The notes: generated by a model from the sequence alone, not told the origin. A DNA stretch of 64,000 nucleotides from Pseudomonas putida (GCF_026625125.1 NZ_CP113097.1:5442001-5506000); one strand, 5' to 3'; numbered from the stretch's first letter, positions 31,293 to 41,125 are shown. Numbers and translations: made by a program.

Positions 31293-32150
31293 CTACAAAA
31301 CGACAGTCCGATTGGCGTTGAGGAACACCCGCCGCTCGATGTGATACCCGACCGCCCGCGCCAGCGTCAGGCATTCGATGTCACGCCCCTTGGCAATCAG
31401 GTCCTCGGGGTAGTGGCTATGGTCCACCACCTCGACCCCCTGGGCGATGATCGGCCCTTCATCCAGGTCGTTGTTGATGTAATGCGCCGTGGCACCCACC
31501 ATCTTCACACCCTTGTTGTACGCCTGGTGATAAGGCTTGGCGCCCTTGAACCCCGGCAACAGCGAATGGTGGATATTGATCGCCCAACCATCCAGGCGCC
31601 GGCACAGTTCAGGCGACAGCACCTGCATGTAACGGGCAAGGATAACCAGCTCGGCCCCGTTCTCTTCGATCACCTGCAATACCTTGCGCTCTTGCCCGGC
31701 CTTGTCGCTGGGGTCCAGTGCGAAGTGGTAATAGGGAATCTTGTGCCAGTGTGCCAGTGGCTCGAGGTCGGGGTGGTTGGACACCACCGCGACCACGTCC
31801 ATGCCCAGTTGGCCGATGCGCTGGCGGTAAAGCAGATCGTTCAGGCAATGGTCGGCCTTGGACACCATGATGACCACCTTGGGGCGGTGATTCGGTGCGG
31901 TCAGTTCAAACACCATGCCAAACGCATCACCCCGCTCGGCAAGGCCGGCACGGAAACCGACCTCGTCAAAACCGTCCGGCTGGCGGAACTCGACGCGAAT
32001 GAAGAAGCGCCCCGACTGCCGGTCATCGAACGAATGGTGCTCCGTCACGTAGCAGCGCTGCTCGAAGAGGTAACGCGTCACCACGTCGACGGTGCCGAGC
32101 ATGCTCGGGCAGTCGGCGGTGAGAATCCAGGTATCCGGTGCCCGACTCAT
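31293..32150 (-). CDS. purU: formyltetrahydrofolate deformylase
   Basis: A 285-aa PurU, which hydrolyses 10-formyl-THF to THF and formate. An N-terminal ACT-like domain (TWILTADCPSMLGTVDVVTRYL) is followed by the formyltransferase-fold catalytic domain. That domain has VVAVVSNHPDLEPLA, NIHHSLLPGFKGAKPYHQAY (catalytic His) and GATAHYINNDLDEGPII (catalytic Asp). It sits 10 bp downstream of soxG, so it likely belongs to the sox operon and recycles the folate-bound one-carbon unit from sarcosine oxidation. Confidence 0.95.
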   Translation of the reverse strand: MSRAPDTWILTADCPSMLGTVDVVTRYLFEQRCYVTEHHSFDDRQSGRFFIRVEFRQPDGFDEVGFRAGLAERGDAFGMVFELTAPNHRPKVVIMVSKADHCLNDLLYRQRIGQLGMDVVAVVSNHPDLEPLAHWHKIPYYHFALDPSDKAGQERKVLQVIEENGAELVILARYMQVLSPELCRRLDGWAINIHHSLLPGFKGAKPYHQAYNKGVKMVGATAHYINNDLDEGPIIAQGVEVVDHSHYPEDLIAKGRDIECLTLARAVGYHIERRVFLNANRTVVL

Positions 32151-32160
32151 GTTGCTCTCC

Positions 32161-32793
32161 TTAGGCTTCGATGCTCAGGCCGTACTCGGCAGAAGCGTCC
32201 TGCAGCCACAGCCACCAGTAATCGGCAAAGCTGCGGCGAATCACCAGTTCCCAGGTGTCCTCGGCCGTGCGGCGGATCACCAGTTGCGACTTGGCGAACA
32301 CGGTACCCACCGCTTTGCCCACCGGGAAGTTGTTGGGGTGAACATCATAGCTGGTGGACTTCATCAGCACTTCGCGCACGTGCGGGCCGCGCAGCTCCAG
32401 CAGGCTTTGCCCGCCGCTGACGTTGACCACCTGGATGTGCTGGCCCTCGAGGGCTGCGCGCAGCTTTTGCTCGACGGCGAACTCCTGGCCACCTGGGACG
32501 ATCAGCAACCACTCATCGGGGCCGAGCCACTGCAGCGACATTTCACTGTTGGCGACTACGGTCAGGGCCACTGGCAGCTCCAGGCCCAGGGCCTTGTGCA
32601 CGCCGGCGGCGAATTCCGGGTCGTGGCCGTTACCGCGCAGGGTCAGGTGGCCGAGGAATTTCTTTTCACGCAGGGTCACGCCTGCGTTCTTGCGGCCTTT
32701 GCCAACCAGGCTGGCCAGGTCGGCGTGGTGCAGCGGCGACTGCGCCTTGGCGTCGGCGCCGGGGTTTTGCTGGAAGACGTTGATAGCGCTCAT
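32161..32793 (-). CDS. soxG: heterotetrameric sarcosine oxidase gamma subunit
   Basis: A 210-aa SoxG. It starts MSAINVFQQNPGADAKAQSP and contains LGPDEWLLIVPGG and SGGQSLLELRGPHVREVLMKST, the pattern of the GcvT-like gamma subunit. It is separated from soxA by a REP pair (about 180 bp), which may adjust stoichiometry, and is followed closely by purU. Confidence 0.95.
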   Translation of the reverse strand: MSAINVFQQNPGADAKAQSPLHHADLASLVGKGRKNAGVTLREKKFLGHLTLRGNGHDPEFAAGVHKALGLELPVALTVVANSEMSLQWLGPDEWLLIVPGGQEFAVEQKLRAALEGQHIQVVNVSGGQSLLELRGPHVREVLMKSTSYDVHPNNFPVGKAVGTVFAKSQLVIRRTAEDTWELVIRRSFADYWWLWLQDASAEYGLSIEA

Positions 32794-32856
32794 TTCTTAC
32801 CTGCCTTGAATTCTTGGTCGTCGATACGAAGCAGCTTGCAGGGCGTATTTGCCGGC

Positions 32857-32947
32857 CTCATCGCCGGCAAGCCGGCTCCCACAGGGACCGCACCTACCTT
32901 CAGGACTGCATCGCACCTGTGGGAGCCGGCTTGCCGGCGATTGGGCC
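32857..32947. repeat. inverted REP pair (BIME) between soxA and soxG
   Basis: REP cores at 32857-32884 and, inverted, 32918-32947 lie inside the operon. Confidence 0.9.
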
Positions 32948-32972
32948 AGCCGGCTCGACACAGGGCCTGGAG

Positions 32973-35900
32973 TCAAACGTTCTGCCGCTCACCCTTCGGA
33001 TCGAAGAACACCGAAGACACGATTTCTGCCTCGATCACGCTGCCATCGGCTTGCGGCGAATAAACGCGCTCGCCCATGCGTTTCAAGCCGCCTTTGACCA
33101 CACCCATGGCAAACGAATACCCCAGGGAGTTGGCCGCGTAGCTGGAGGTGACGTGGCCGACCATGTCCATCGGGATCGGCTGCTTCGGATCGAACACCAA
33201 CTGGGCGCCTTCGGGCAGCCACTTGGTCGGGTCCACAGGCTTGAGGCCCACCAGCTGCTTGCGGTTTTCCCGCACGCAGTCCTCGCGGTTCATGCCACGC
33301 AGGCCGATCCACGAGAACGGCTTGTTACGGCCCACGCACCAGCTCATGTTGAGGTCGTCCGGGGTCATCGAACCATCGGTGTCCTGGCCAACGATGATGA
33401 AGCCCTTCTCGGCACGCAGTACGTGCATGGTTTCGGTGCCGTACGGGGTCAGGTTGTACTTCTTGCCGGCCTCGATGACTTTTTCCAGTACGCCCATGGC
33501 GTAGTTGGCCTGCACGTTGACTTCGTACGACAGCTCACCGGTGAACGAAATCCGGAACACACGGGCCGGCACGCCGCCGACAGTGCCTTCCTTCCAGGTC
33601 ATGAACGGGAAGGCGTCCTTGTCCAGGTCGATGTCGTCGGTCAGCTCGCTGAGCAGCTTGCGGCTGTTGGGGCCAGACAGGGTCAGCGTGGCCCAGTGGT
33701 CGGTGACCGAGGTGAAATACACCTTCATCTCTGGCCATTCGGTCTGGTGGTACAGCTCCAGCCACTGCAGCACGCGTGCGGCACCGCCGGTCGTGGTGGT
33801 CATGTAGAAGTGGTTGTCGCCGACACAGGCGGTCACGCCGTCGTCGAAGACCATGCCGTCTTCTTTGCACATCAGGCCATAACGGGCCTTGCCCACGTCG
33901 AGCTTGGTCCAGGCGTTGCTGTAGATGCGGTTGAGGAACTCGCGGGCATCCGGGCCCTGGATATCGATCTTGCCCAGGGTCGAGGCGTCCAGCAGGCCCA
34001 CGCTGTCGCGCACGGCCTTGCACTCACGGGCCACGGCGGTGTGGATGTCTTCACCCGCCTTGGGGAAGTACCAAGGGCGCTTCCATTGGCCGACATCTTC
34101 GAACTCGGCGCCGTTCTTCACGTGCCAGGCATGCAGGGCAGTGAAGCGCACGGGTTCGAACAAGTGGCCACAGTGACGGCCCGCTACCGCACCGAAAGTC
34201 ACCGGCGTGTAGTTGGGGCGGAACATGGTGGTGCCCATTTCCGGAATGGTGATACCGATCGAACGGGCGGCGATGGCAAGGCCGTTGATGTTGCCCAGTT
34301 TGCCCTGGTCGGTACCGAAGCCCAGCGCGGTATAGCGCTTGACGTGCTCGACCGATTCGAAGCCTTCGCGGGTGGCCAGCTCGATACCGGCGGCGGTCAC
34401 ATCGTTCTGCTGGTCGACGAACTGCTTCGGCCCCTTGCTGCCTTTGTCGTGCGGCACCTGGAACAGCGCCACGGTGGCCTCTTCCTTGCGCGCAACGGTT
34501 TTTGGCAGCGTGCCGGTGGTTGCCTTGAAGCCGGCCTCAGTGGCTGCGCGCACGCCCCCCTCGAAGCCATCGGCAATCACATCGCCCAGCGCATACACAC
34601 CGTGGATGCCACCCACGCACACGCGCTTCTGCGGCGCATCACCGGGCACGAAGCCAAGAATGTCGTCACGCCATACCGGGCGACCGCCCAGGTGCGAGGC
34701 CAGGTGGACGATAGGGCTGTAGCCGCCGGAGGTCGCGATCAGGTCGCAGTCGAGGGTTTCGCCTGGGCTGGTGACCTTGTGTGCCTGCACATCGATGGCC
34801 GCCACGCGGGCGCCAGTGACGTGCTTGCTGCCTTTGGCCTCGATCACAGCACTGGAAGTGAGGATGCGGATGCCTTTGGCACGGGCTTCCTCGACCAGCG
34901 AACCACGTGGATTGTGGCGGGCGTCGGCGATGGCGACGACCTGCAGGCCGGCGTCATGCCAATCCAGCGCAGCGCGGTAGGCATGATCGTTGTTGGTCGA
35001 CAGCACCAGCTTGCGGCCCGGTGCCACGCCATAACGGCGCACATAGGTCGAGACAGCACCTGCCAGCATGTTGCCCGGCACGTCGTTGTTACCGTACACC
35101 AGCGGGCGCTCGTGGGCGCCGGCGGCCAGTACGACGCGCTTGGCACGTACACGGTGCACGCGGTGGCGAACCTGGCCGATCGGGGCGCGGTCACCCAGGT
35201 GGTCGGTGAGGCGCTCGTGAATGGTCAGGAAGTTGTGGTCGTGGTAGCCGTTGACCGTGGCGCGTGGCAGCAGGGTCACGTCCGGCAGGCTTTGCAGCTC
35301 TTTGACCACGGCGTTTACCCAGTCAGCGGCCGGTTTGCCGTCGAGGGTCTCGCGGCTGTCGAGCAGGCTGCCGCCGAACTCTTCCTGTTCGTCTGCCAGG
35401 ATCACCCGGGCACCGCTGCGCGCAGCCGCCAGGGCAGCGGCCAGGCCTGCAGGGCCGGCGCCGACGATCAGCACGTCGCAGTGCTGGTTCATGTAGTCGT
35501 AGCTGTCCGGGTCGTTCTGCAGCGGCGCACGGCCAAGGCCTGCTGCCTTACGGATGTACTTCTCGTACGTCATCCAGAACGATTTCGGGTACATGAAGGT
35601 TTTGTAGTAGAAGCCAGGCGGCATCATGCTGCCGCCCACCTTGCCGAGGATGCCCATGACGTCGTTGTTGACGTTCGGCCAGCCGTTGGTGCTGGTGGCG
35701 ACAAGGCCTGCGTACAGCGCCTGTTGGGTAGCGCGCACGTTGGGGATCTGGGTGGCTTCGCTGGAGCCGATCTGCAAGATGGCGTTCGGCTCTTCGGTGC
35801 CGGCGGCGATGATGCCGCGTGGGCGCGAGTACTTGAAGCTGCGGCCAACGATGTCGACGCCATTGGCCAGCAGCGCGGCGGCCAGGCTGTCGCCGGCATA

Positions 35901-35990
35901 ACCCTGGTAGGTCTTGCCGTTGAAGGTGAAGTTCAGGACCTTGCTGCGGTCGATACGGCCGCCGCTGGCGAGGCGATAGGTCTGGCTCAT
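32973..35990 (-). CDS. soxA: heterotetrameric sarcosine oxidase alpha subunit
   Basis: A 1005-aa SoxA. An N-terminal ferredoxin-like domain (LNFTFNGKTYQGYAGDSLAAALL) is followed by an NAD-binding region CDVLIVGAGPAGLAAALAAAR (near residue 170). A C-terminal aminomethyltransferase (GcvT-like) folate-binding domain contains DASTLGKIDIQGPDAREFLNRIYSN. Together with SoxB, SoxD and SoxG it oxidises sarcosine to glycine and transfers the methyl carbon to THF. The start is fixed by the ATGA overlap with soxD. Confidence 0.97.
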   Translation of the reverse strand: MSQTYRLASGGRIDRSKVLNFTFNGKTYQGYAGDSLAAALLANGVDIVGRSFKYSRPRGIIAAGTEEPNAILQIGSSEATQIPNVRATQQALYAGLVATSTNGWPNVNNDVMGILGKVGGSMMPPGFYYKTFMYPKSFWMTYEKYIRKAAGLGRAPLQNDPDSYDYMNQHCDVLIVGAGPAGLAAALAAARSGARVILADEQEEFGGSLLDSRETLDGKPAADWVNAVVKELQSLPDVTLLPRATVNGYHDHNFLTIHERLTDHLGDRAPIGQVRHRVHRVRAKRVVLAAGAHERPLVYGNNDVPGNMLAGAVSTYVRRYGVAPGRKLVLSTNNDHAYRAALDWHDAGLQVVAIADARHNPRGSLVEEARAKGIRILTSSAVIEAKGSKHVTGARVAAIDVQAHKVTSPGETLDCDLIATSGGYSPIVHLASHLGGRPVWRDDILGFVPGDAPQKRVCVGGIHGVYALGDVIADGFEGGVRAATEAGFKATTGTLPKTVARKEEATVALFQVPHDKGSKGPKQFVDQQNDVTAAGIELATREGFESVEHVKRYTALGFGTDQGKLGNINGLAIAARSIGITIPEMGTTMFRPNYTPVTFGAVAGRHCGHLFEPVRFTALHAWHVKNGAEFEDVGQWKRPWYFPKAGEDIHTAVARECKAVRDSVGLLDASTLGKIDIQGPDAREFLNRIYSNAWTKLDVGKARYGLMCKEDGMVFDDGVTACVGDNHFYMTTTTGGAARVLQWLELYHQTEWPEMKVYFTSVTDHWATLTLSGPNSRKLLSELTDDIDLDKDAFPFMTWKEGTVGGVPARVFRISFTGELSYEVNVQANYAMGVLEKVIEAGKKYNLTPYGTETMHVLRAEKGFIIVGQDTDGSMTPDDLNMSWCVGRNKPFSWIGLRGMNREDCVRENRKQLVGLKPVDPTKWLPEGAQLVFDPKQPIPMDMVGHVTSSYAANSLGYSFAMGVVKGGLKRMGERVYSPQADGSVIEAEIVSSVFFDPKGERQNV

Positions 35991-36322
35991 ACTTTTTCCC
36001 CTTGGCCTTTGACGGTCGACGGTGCGTTGCTTTGCTTGCCGCCTGCGGTCACCTGCGGCTTCTCGCCGATCTTGTAGGTTTCCAGAATTTCGTAGGTCAC
36101 GGTGTCGCGGGTGACGTTGAAGTACTGACGGCAGCCGGCAACGTGGTCCCACAGCTCATGGTGAATACCGCGCGGGTTGTCGCGGAAGAACATGTAGGTG
36201 CCCCACTCTTCGTCGGAGCAGGCGTTAGGGTCCAGCGGGCGGGCGATGTGCGCCTGGCCAGAGGCGTGGAACTCTTCTTCGGAGCGCAGCTCGCCGCAGT
36301 GGGGACAGAAAATATGCAACAT
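35987..36322 (-). CDS. soxD: heterotetrameric sarcosine oxidase delta subunit
   Basis: A 111-aa SoxD. The zinc-binding N-terminus MLHIFCPHCGELRSEEEFHASGQAH provides C-x2-C plus His ligands, with a further Cys in HVAGCRQYFNV. The start was chosen at the zinc motif; the frame is open upstream inside soxB antisense. It overlaps soxA by ATGA and follows soxB by 14 bp. Confidence 0.96.
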   Translation of the reverse strand: MLHIFCPHCGELRSEEEFHASGQAHIARPLDPNACSDEEWGTYMFFRDNPRGIHHELWDHVAGCRQYFNVTRDTVTYEILETYKIGEKPQVTAGGKQSNAPSTVKGQGEKV

Positions 36323-36336
36323 GACGGTGTCTCCGG

Positions 36337-37587
36337 TTAGTGGGCGACGGCGGCGGCGCCGTGTTCGTCGATCAGTGCGCCGTTGTAGAAACGGTCCATG
36401 GAGAACGGCGCAGCCAGCGGGTGCATCTCGCCTTTGGCCAGGCTGGCGGCGAAGACGTTGCCCGAGCCCGGGGTCGCCTTGAAGCCGCCGGTGCCCCAGC
36501 CGCAGTTGAAGAACATGTTCTTGACCGGGGTCTTGGAGATGATCGGGCAGGCGTCCGGCGAGGTGTCGACGATGCCGCCCCACTGGCGGTTCATGCGCAC
36601 GCGCGAGAGGTTGGGGAACATCTCGACGATGGCCTGCAGGGTGTGCTCGATGACCGGGTACGAACCGCGCTGGCCGTAGCCGACCCAGCCGTCGATACCG
36701 GCGCCGATCACCAGGTCGCCCTTGTCGGACTGGCTGATGTAGCCGTGCACGGCGTTGGACATGATCACGCTATCGATGATCGGCTTGATCGGCTCGGACA
36801 CCAGTGCTTGCAGGGGGTGCGATTCCAGCGGCAGGCGGAAGCCGGCCAGCTTGGCCATGTGCCCGGAGTTACCGGCGGTGACCACGCCGACGCGCTTGGC
36901 GCCGATGAAGCCTTTGTTGGTTTCCACACCGATCACTGCACCGTTTTCCTTGCGGAAACCGATCACTTCGGTCTGCTGGATCAGGTCCACGCCCAGGGCG
37001 TCGGCGGCACGGGCATAGCCCCAGGCCACCGCGTCGTGACGGGCGACGCCGCCACGGCGCTGAACGGTAGCGCCGAGAATCGGGTAACGGGTGTTCTTCG
37101 AGCAGTCCAGGTACGGGATTTCGGCCGCGACCTGGGCGGTGTTCAGCAGTTCGCCATCGACGCCGTTGAGGCGGTTGGCGCTGACGCGGCGCTCGGAGTC
37201 ACGAATGTCCTGCAGGGTATGGCACAGGTTGTAGACGCCGCGCTGGGAGAACATCACGTTGTAGTTGATGTCCTGGGACAGGCCCTCCCACAGCTTCATG
37301 GCGTGCTCGTACAGCTGCGCCGACTCGTCCCACAGGTAGTTGGAACGCACGATGGTGGTGTTACGGGCGGTGTTGCCGCCGCCCAGGTAACCTTTCTCAA
37401 CCACCGCGACATTGGTGATGCCATGTTCCTTGGCCAGGTAGTAGGCCGTGGCCAGGCCATGGCCGCCACCGCCAACGATGACCACGTCGTAGACCTTTTT
37501 AGGGGTCGGCGTGCGCCACATGCGCTGCCAGTTCTCGTGGTGGCTGAGGGAGTGTTTGAAGAGGCCGAAGCCCGAGTAGCGTTGCAT
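36337..37587 (-). CDS. soxB: heterotetrameric sarcosine oxidase beta subunit
   Basis: A 416-aa FAD-dependent oxidoreductase (DAO family). The FAD-binding motif VYDVVIVGGGGHGLATAYYLAKEHG is near residues 32-56, and the covalent-FMN and folate-tunnel regions follow the SoxB pattern (GWGTGGFKATPGSG near the end). It is the catalytic subunit where sarcosine is oxidised. It lies 15 bp after glyA. Confidence 0.97.
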   Translation of the reverse strand: MQRYSGFGLFKHSLSHHENWQRMWRTPTPKKVYDVVIVGGGGHGLATAYYLAKEHGITNVAVVEKGYLGGGNTARNTTIVRSNYLWDESAQLYEHAMKLWEGLSQDINYNVMFSQRGVYNLCHTLQDIRDSERRVSANRLNGVDGELLNTAQVAAEIPYLDCSKNTRYPILGATVQRRGGVARHDAVAWGYARAADALGVDLIQQTEVIGFRKENGAVIGVETNKGFIGAKRVGVVTAGNSGHMAKLAGFRLPLESHPLQALVSEPIKPIIDSVIMSNAVHGYISQSDKGDLVIGAGIDGWVGYGQRGSYPVIEHTLQAIVEMFPNLSRVRMNRQWGGIVDTSPDACPIISKTPVKNMFFNCGWGTGGFKATPGSGNVFAASLAKGEMHPLAAPFSMDRFYNGALIDEHGAAAVAH

Positions 37588-37602
37588 GGTCGTTTACTCC
37601 AC

Positions 37603-38856
37603 TCAGCGGTAAACAGGGAAGTCTGCGCACAGGGCCGCGACGTTCTTCGCCACATCGGCTTCGACGTCAGCGTCACCGAGGTTGTCGAGGATGTCGCAGA
37701 TCCAGCCGGCCAGGGCCACACACTGGGCGACCTTGAAGCCGCGGGTGGTGACAGCCGGGGTACCGATGCGCAGGCCGGAAGTGACGAACGGCGATTGCGG
37801 GTCGTTCGGCACGGCGTTCTTGTTGACGGTGATGTGCGCGCGGCCCAGGGCTGCGTCGGCATCTTTGCCGGTCAGGCCCTGGCGGATGAGGCTGACCAGG
37901 AACAGGTGGTTGTCGGTGCCGCCGGAGACCACGTCGTAGCCGCGGTCGATGAATACCTGGGCCATGGCCTGGGCGTTCTCGATGACCTGCTTCTGGTAGC
38001 TCTTGAACTCAGCCTCCTGAGCTTCCTTGAAGCACACAGCCTTGGCGGCGATGACGTGCATCAGCGGGCCGCCCTGGGCGCCAGGGAACACAGCGGCGTT
38101 GAGCTTTTTCTCGATCTCTTCGTTCGACTTGGCCAGGATCAGGCCGCCACGTGGGCCGCGCAGGGTCTTGTGGGTGGTGGTGGTCACCACGTCGGCGAAT
38201 GGGATCGGGTTCGGGTACAGGCCAGCGGCAACCAGGCCGGCGACGTGGGCCATGTCGACGAACAGCAGTGCACCGACCTTGTCGGCGATGGCGCGAAAGC
38301 GTGGGAAATCGAGGGTTTTGGAGTATGCCGAGAAGCCGGCAACGATCATCTTCGGCTTGTGCTCGACGGCCAGGCGCTCGACCTCGTCGTAATCGATCAG
38401 GCCGGTGTTGGTATCGATGCCGTACTGCACGGCGTTGTACAGCTTGCCCGAAGACGACACTTTGGCGCCGTGGGTCAGGTGGCCGCCGTGGGCCAGGCTC
38501 ATGCCAAGGATGGTGTCACCGGCCTGCAGCAGGGCCAGGTAAACCGCACTGTTGGCCGAAGAGCCGGAGTGCGGCTGAACGTTGGCGTAGTCGGCGCCGA
38601 ACAGCTGCTTGGCGCGCTCGATGGCCAGCGCCTCGACCTTGTCGACGTGCTCGCAGCCACCGTAGTAGCGCTTGCCTGGGTAGCCTTCGGCGTACTTGTT
38701 GGTCAGGCCGCTGCCTTGGGCCTGCATGACGCGCTTGCTGGTGTAGTTCTCCGAGGCGATCAGCTCGATGTGATCTTCCTGGCGCTGTTCTTCGGCATTC
38801 ATCGCCGCCAGCAGTGCGTCGTCGTAACCCTGGATCTGGTCTTGCTTGCTGAACAT
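37603..38856 (-). CDS. glyA: serine hydroxymethyltransferase
   Basis: A 417-aa PLP enzyme that combines glycine with 5,10-methylene-THF to give serine. It has [11 protein letters not shown], the PLP-lysine motif [16 protein letters not shown] and [13 protein letters not shown]. The start [16 protein letters not shown] follows GGGAGAA. As first gene of glyA-soxBDAG-purU it uses both products of sarcosine oxidase. This is likely the catabolic GlyA paralogue (glyA1 type). Confidence 0.96.
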   Translation of the reverse strand: MFSKQDQIQGYDDALLAAMNAEEQRQEDHIELIASENYTSKRVMQAQGSGLTNKYAEGYPGKRYYGGCEHVDKVEALAIERAKQLFGADYANVQPHSGSSANSAVYLALLQAGDTILGMSLAHGGHLTHGAKVSSSGKLYNAVQYGIDTNTGLIDYDEVERLAVEHKPKMIVAGFSAYSKTLDFPRFRAIADKVGALLFVDMAHVAGLVAAGLYPNPIPFADVVTTTTHKTLRGPRGGLILAKSNEEIEKKLNAAVFPGAQGGPLMHVIAAKAVCFKEAQEAEFKSYQKQVIENAQAMAQVFIDRGYDVVSGGTDNHLFLVSLIRQGLTGKDADAALGRAHITVNKNAVPNDPQSPFVTSGLRIGTPAVTTRGFKVAQCVALAGWICDILDNLGDADVEADVAKNVAALCADFPVYR

Positions 38857-39007
38857 CGTGGTTCTCCCGGCAGCGATCGTTTCTTGTCTGTAAGGCACTG
38901 TGGCCCTTTGTGGCGATGGTATGACTGGCCGGGGAGGGTCAGATGCCTGCGCACGCCTTGCAATGGCGCGTTTACGACATTCGCTTTTTTGTTGCTCGCA
39001 CCGGCCC

Positions 39008-39243
39008 TATCGCCGGCAAGCCGGCACCCACCGGACTGCGGCAGTTTTCGAGGCCTGAGTCTTATCTGCGGGGGCTGGCCTGCGGCAGTGCTTGAGGCTG
39101 GCACCGTATTGGTTGGAGCCGACTTGCCGGCTCCCACCGGACTGCGGCAGTGTTCGAGGCCTGGGTCTTATCTGCGGGGGCTGGCCTGCGGCAGTTCTTG
39201 AGGCTGGCACCGTATTGGTGGGAGCCGGCTTGCCGGCGATGGG
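39008..39243. repeat. two tandem 106-bp repeats flanked by REP cores
   Basis: A 106-bp unit containing CACCGGACTGCGGCAGT, CTTATCTGCGGGGGCTGGCC and TGAGGCTGGCACCGTATTGG occurs twice head to tail (about 39022-39127 and 39128-39233) with few differences, bounded by REP cores. It takes up the middle of the 575-bp gap between divergent glyA and ltaE. The remaining flanks hold the two promoters and no gene. Confidence 0.92.
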
Positions 39244-39431
39244 CTGCGCAGCAGCCCTGATCAGACTCACTGCGCCACTGCTGCCAAGGCCGCTGGAGCC
39301 CCGCCAGGTACCGCTTACCGGCGATTCGGCCGGCATGCGAACCCCACACCAGCAACCGTGCAGAGCTTGTATAGGCAACCGCTGAATCGATGGTTTAGAG
39401 TGCTGTTCTGCTTCGTTCACAGGACCGTGTC

Positions 39432-40472
39432 ATGACAGACAAAAGCCAACAATTCGCCAGCGACAATTATTCCGGTATCTGCCCCGAAGCCTGGGCAGCG
39501 ATGGAAAAGGCCAACATCGGCCACGACCGCGCCTACGGCGACGACCAGTGGACCGAGCGCGCCGCCCAGTACTTCCGCGAGCTGTTCGAAACCGACTGCG
39601 AAGTGTTTTTCGCCTTCAACGGCACCGCCGCCAATTCGCTGGCCCTGGCCTCTTTGTGCCAGAGCTACCACAGCGTGATCTGCTCCGAGACCGCCCACGT
39701 AGAAACCGATGAATGTGGCGCGCCGGAGTTTTTCTCCAACGGCTCCAAGCTGCTCACCGCGCCCAGCGTCAACGGCAAGCTGACGCCGCAATCGATCCGT
39801 GAAGTAGCGCTCAAGCGCCAAGACATTCACTACCCCAAGCCACGTGTGGTGACCCTGACCCAGGCTACCGAAGTCGGTACCGTGTACCGCCCCGATGAGC
39901 TCAAGGCGATCAGCGCCACCTGCAAAGAGCTGGGCCTGAACCTGCACATGGACGGCGCGCGGTTCACCAATGCCTGCGCATTTCTTGGCTGCAGCCCGGC
40001 CGAGCTGACCTGGAAGGCCGGCGTGGATGTGCTGTGCTTTGGCGGCACCAAGAACGGTATGGCGGTCGGTGAGGCGATCCTGTTCTTCAACCGCGACCTG
40101 GCCGAGGACTTCGACTACCGCTGCAAGCAGGCCGGGCAGTTGGCCTCGAAAATGCGCTTTTTGTCGGCACCCTGGGTGGGGCTGCTGGAAAACGGCGCCT
40201 GGCTGCGCCATGGCAACCACGCCAACCATTGCGCGCAGCTGCTGGCGTCGTTGGTGAGTGACCTGCCGGGGGTAGAGCTGATGTTCCCGGTTGAGGCTAA
40301 CGGGGTGTTCCTGCAGATGCCGGAGCCCGCGCTGGAAGCGTTGCGCGCCAGAGGCTGGCGCTTCTACACCTTCATTGGTAGCGGCGGGGCGCGGTTCATG
40401 TGTTCATGGGATACCGAAGAGGAACGGGTGCGCTCACTGGCAGCGGATATCCATAGCGTCATCGGCGCCTGA
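39432..40472 (+). CDS. ltaE: low-specificity L-threonine aldolase
   Basis: A 346-aa PLP-dependent aldolase that cleaves threonine/allo-threonine to glycine and acetaldehyde. It has FAFNGTAANSLAL, GLNLHMDGARFTNACAFL (PLP Asp) and the PLP lysine in VLCFGGTKNGMAVGEA. It is divergent from glyA and presumably feeds or drains the glycine pool. The start is ATG 39432, after ACAGGA. Confidence 0.95.
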   Translation: MTDKSQQFASDNYSGICPEAWAAMEKANIGHDRAYGDDQWTERAAQYFRELFETDCEVFFAFNGTAANSLALASLCQSYHSVICSETAHVETDECGAPEFFSNGSKLLTAPSVNGKLTPQSIREVALKRQDIHYPKPRVVTLTQATEVGTVYRPDELKAISATCKELGLNLHMDGARFTNACAFLGCSPAELTWKAGVDVLCFGGTKNGMAVGEAILFFNRDLAEDFDYRCKQAGQLASKMRFLSAPWVGLLENGAWLRHGNHANHCAQLLASLVSDLPGVELMFPVEANGVFLQMPEPALEALRARGWRFYTFIGSGGARFMCSWDTEEERVRSLAADIHSVIGA

Positions 40473-40483
40473 CGTCATTGCTC

Positions 40484-40503
40484 GGCGGGCCTTACGGCCC
40501 GCC
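40484..40503 (+). terminator. GC-rich hairpin after ltaE
   Basis: GGCGGGCC-TTAC-GGCCCGCC, a perfect 8-bp stem starting 12 bp after the ltaE stop. There is no T-tract (AAAACGC follows), so it may be a weak or Rho-assisted terminator. Confidence 0.55.
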
Positions 40504-40551
40504 AAAACGCTTGTTCAACAACGCTTACAACAGCCTTGCACTGAATGTCAC

Positions 40552-40569
40552 CTGACAGTTCTGCCAGTT
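40552..40569 (+). promoter_or_regulatory. RHS-type leader element upstream of the 160-aa ORF
   Basis: CTGACAGTTCTGCCAGTT matches the RHS leader element in 14 of 18 positions. It ends exactly 73 nt before the ATG, the same spacing as at RHS gene 1 and the RHS fragment. Confidence 0.4.
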
Positions 40570-40642
40570 TGCAGCCCGTCACAGAGCTTTTATGTTCTTC
40601 GGGGCCACAACCCTCAGTGGCTGAGTTTTCCGAGGACGTATC

Positions 40643-41125
40643 ATGGCCACTAAAATATTGATCAACGATAACGAATTGCCAGGTATTGAAGCCGAGAACC
40701 TCAAGTACTTCCGCGCTCTCAAGCCTGGGCACTACTTTAGCCACCATGGAACCTCAGGCACCGTGGTCAAGATCTCGCAGGAACGGCTCAACGGCGACGA
40801 GAGCGTGGCAATCACGCTGGATAAATCCCAAAAGGCAAAAGTTTCAATCAGTGAAAGAACCAGAAATGCGCTCAAGGCAACTATTGAGCAACGCACTGCA
40901 AACAGCACTGAAACTATCGTGTATCTCATCACACCGCATGATGAAAGCTATGAAATTGAAGACATTTCCGATAAATACATGCTCGTCAATTTATTGCAGG
41001 ACGATAAGTTAGAAATCATCAGCGACGGCGACGAACTCAAGTACTCGGTCAAAGAACAGCAGTTCGAGTATAAAGTGCTGGACAACATGTCTTGGTGGAT
41101 CACTGAAACCAAAGACACAGCATGA
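40643..41125 (+). CDS. hypothetical protein, 160 aa, likely horizontally acquired
   Basis: The protein begins MATKILINDNELPGIEAENL and is acidic, with no signal peptide, membrane segment or motif I recognise. A ribosome site (GAGGA) lies 8 nt before the ATG. Base composition is clearly AT-richer than that of the flanking ltaE and chemoreceptor genes, and codon use is less GC3-biased, which suggests recent acquisition. The upstream element resembles those of the orphan RHS cassettes, so it may belong with that accessory pool. No toxin, immunity or enzymatic function can be assigned. Confidence 0.75.
   Translation: MATKILINDNELPGIEAENLKYFRALKPGHYFSHHGTSGTVVKISQERLNGDESVAITLDKSQKAKVSISERTRNALKATIEQRTANSTETIVYLITPHDESYEIEDISDKYMLVNLLQDDKLEIISDGDELKYSVKEQQFEYKVLDNMSWWITETKDTA

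Noticed and set aside
37603..38856. Glycine riboswitch ahead of glyA
   Set aside because: I searched the 38857-39000 leader for the paired aptamer pattern and saw no convincing tandem structure.
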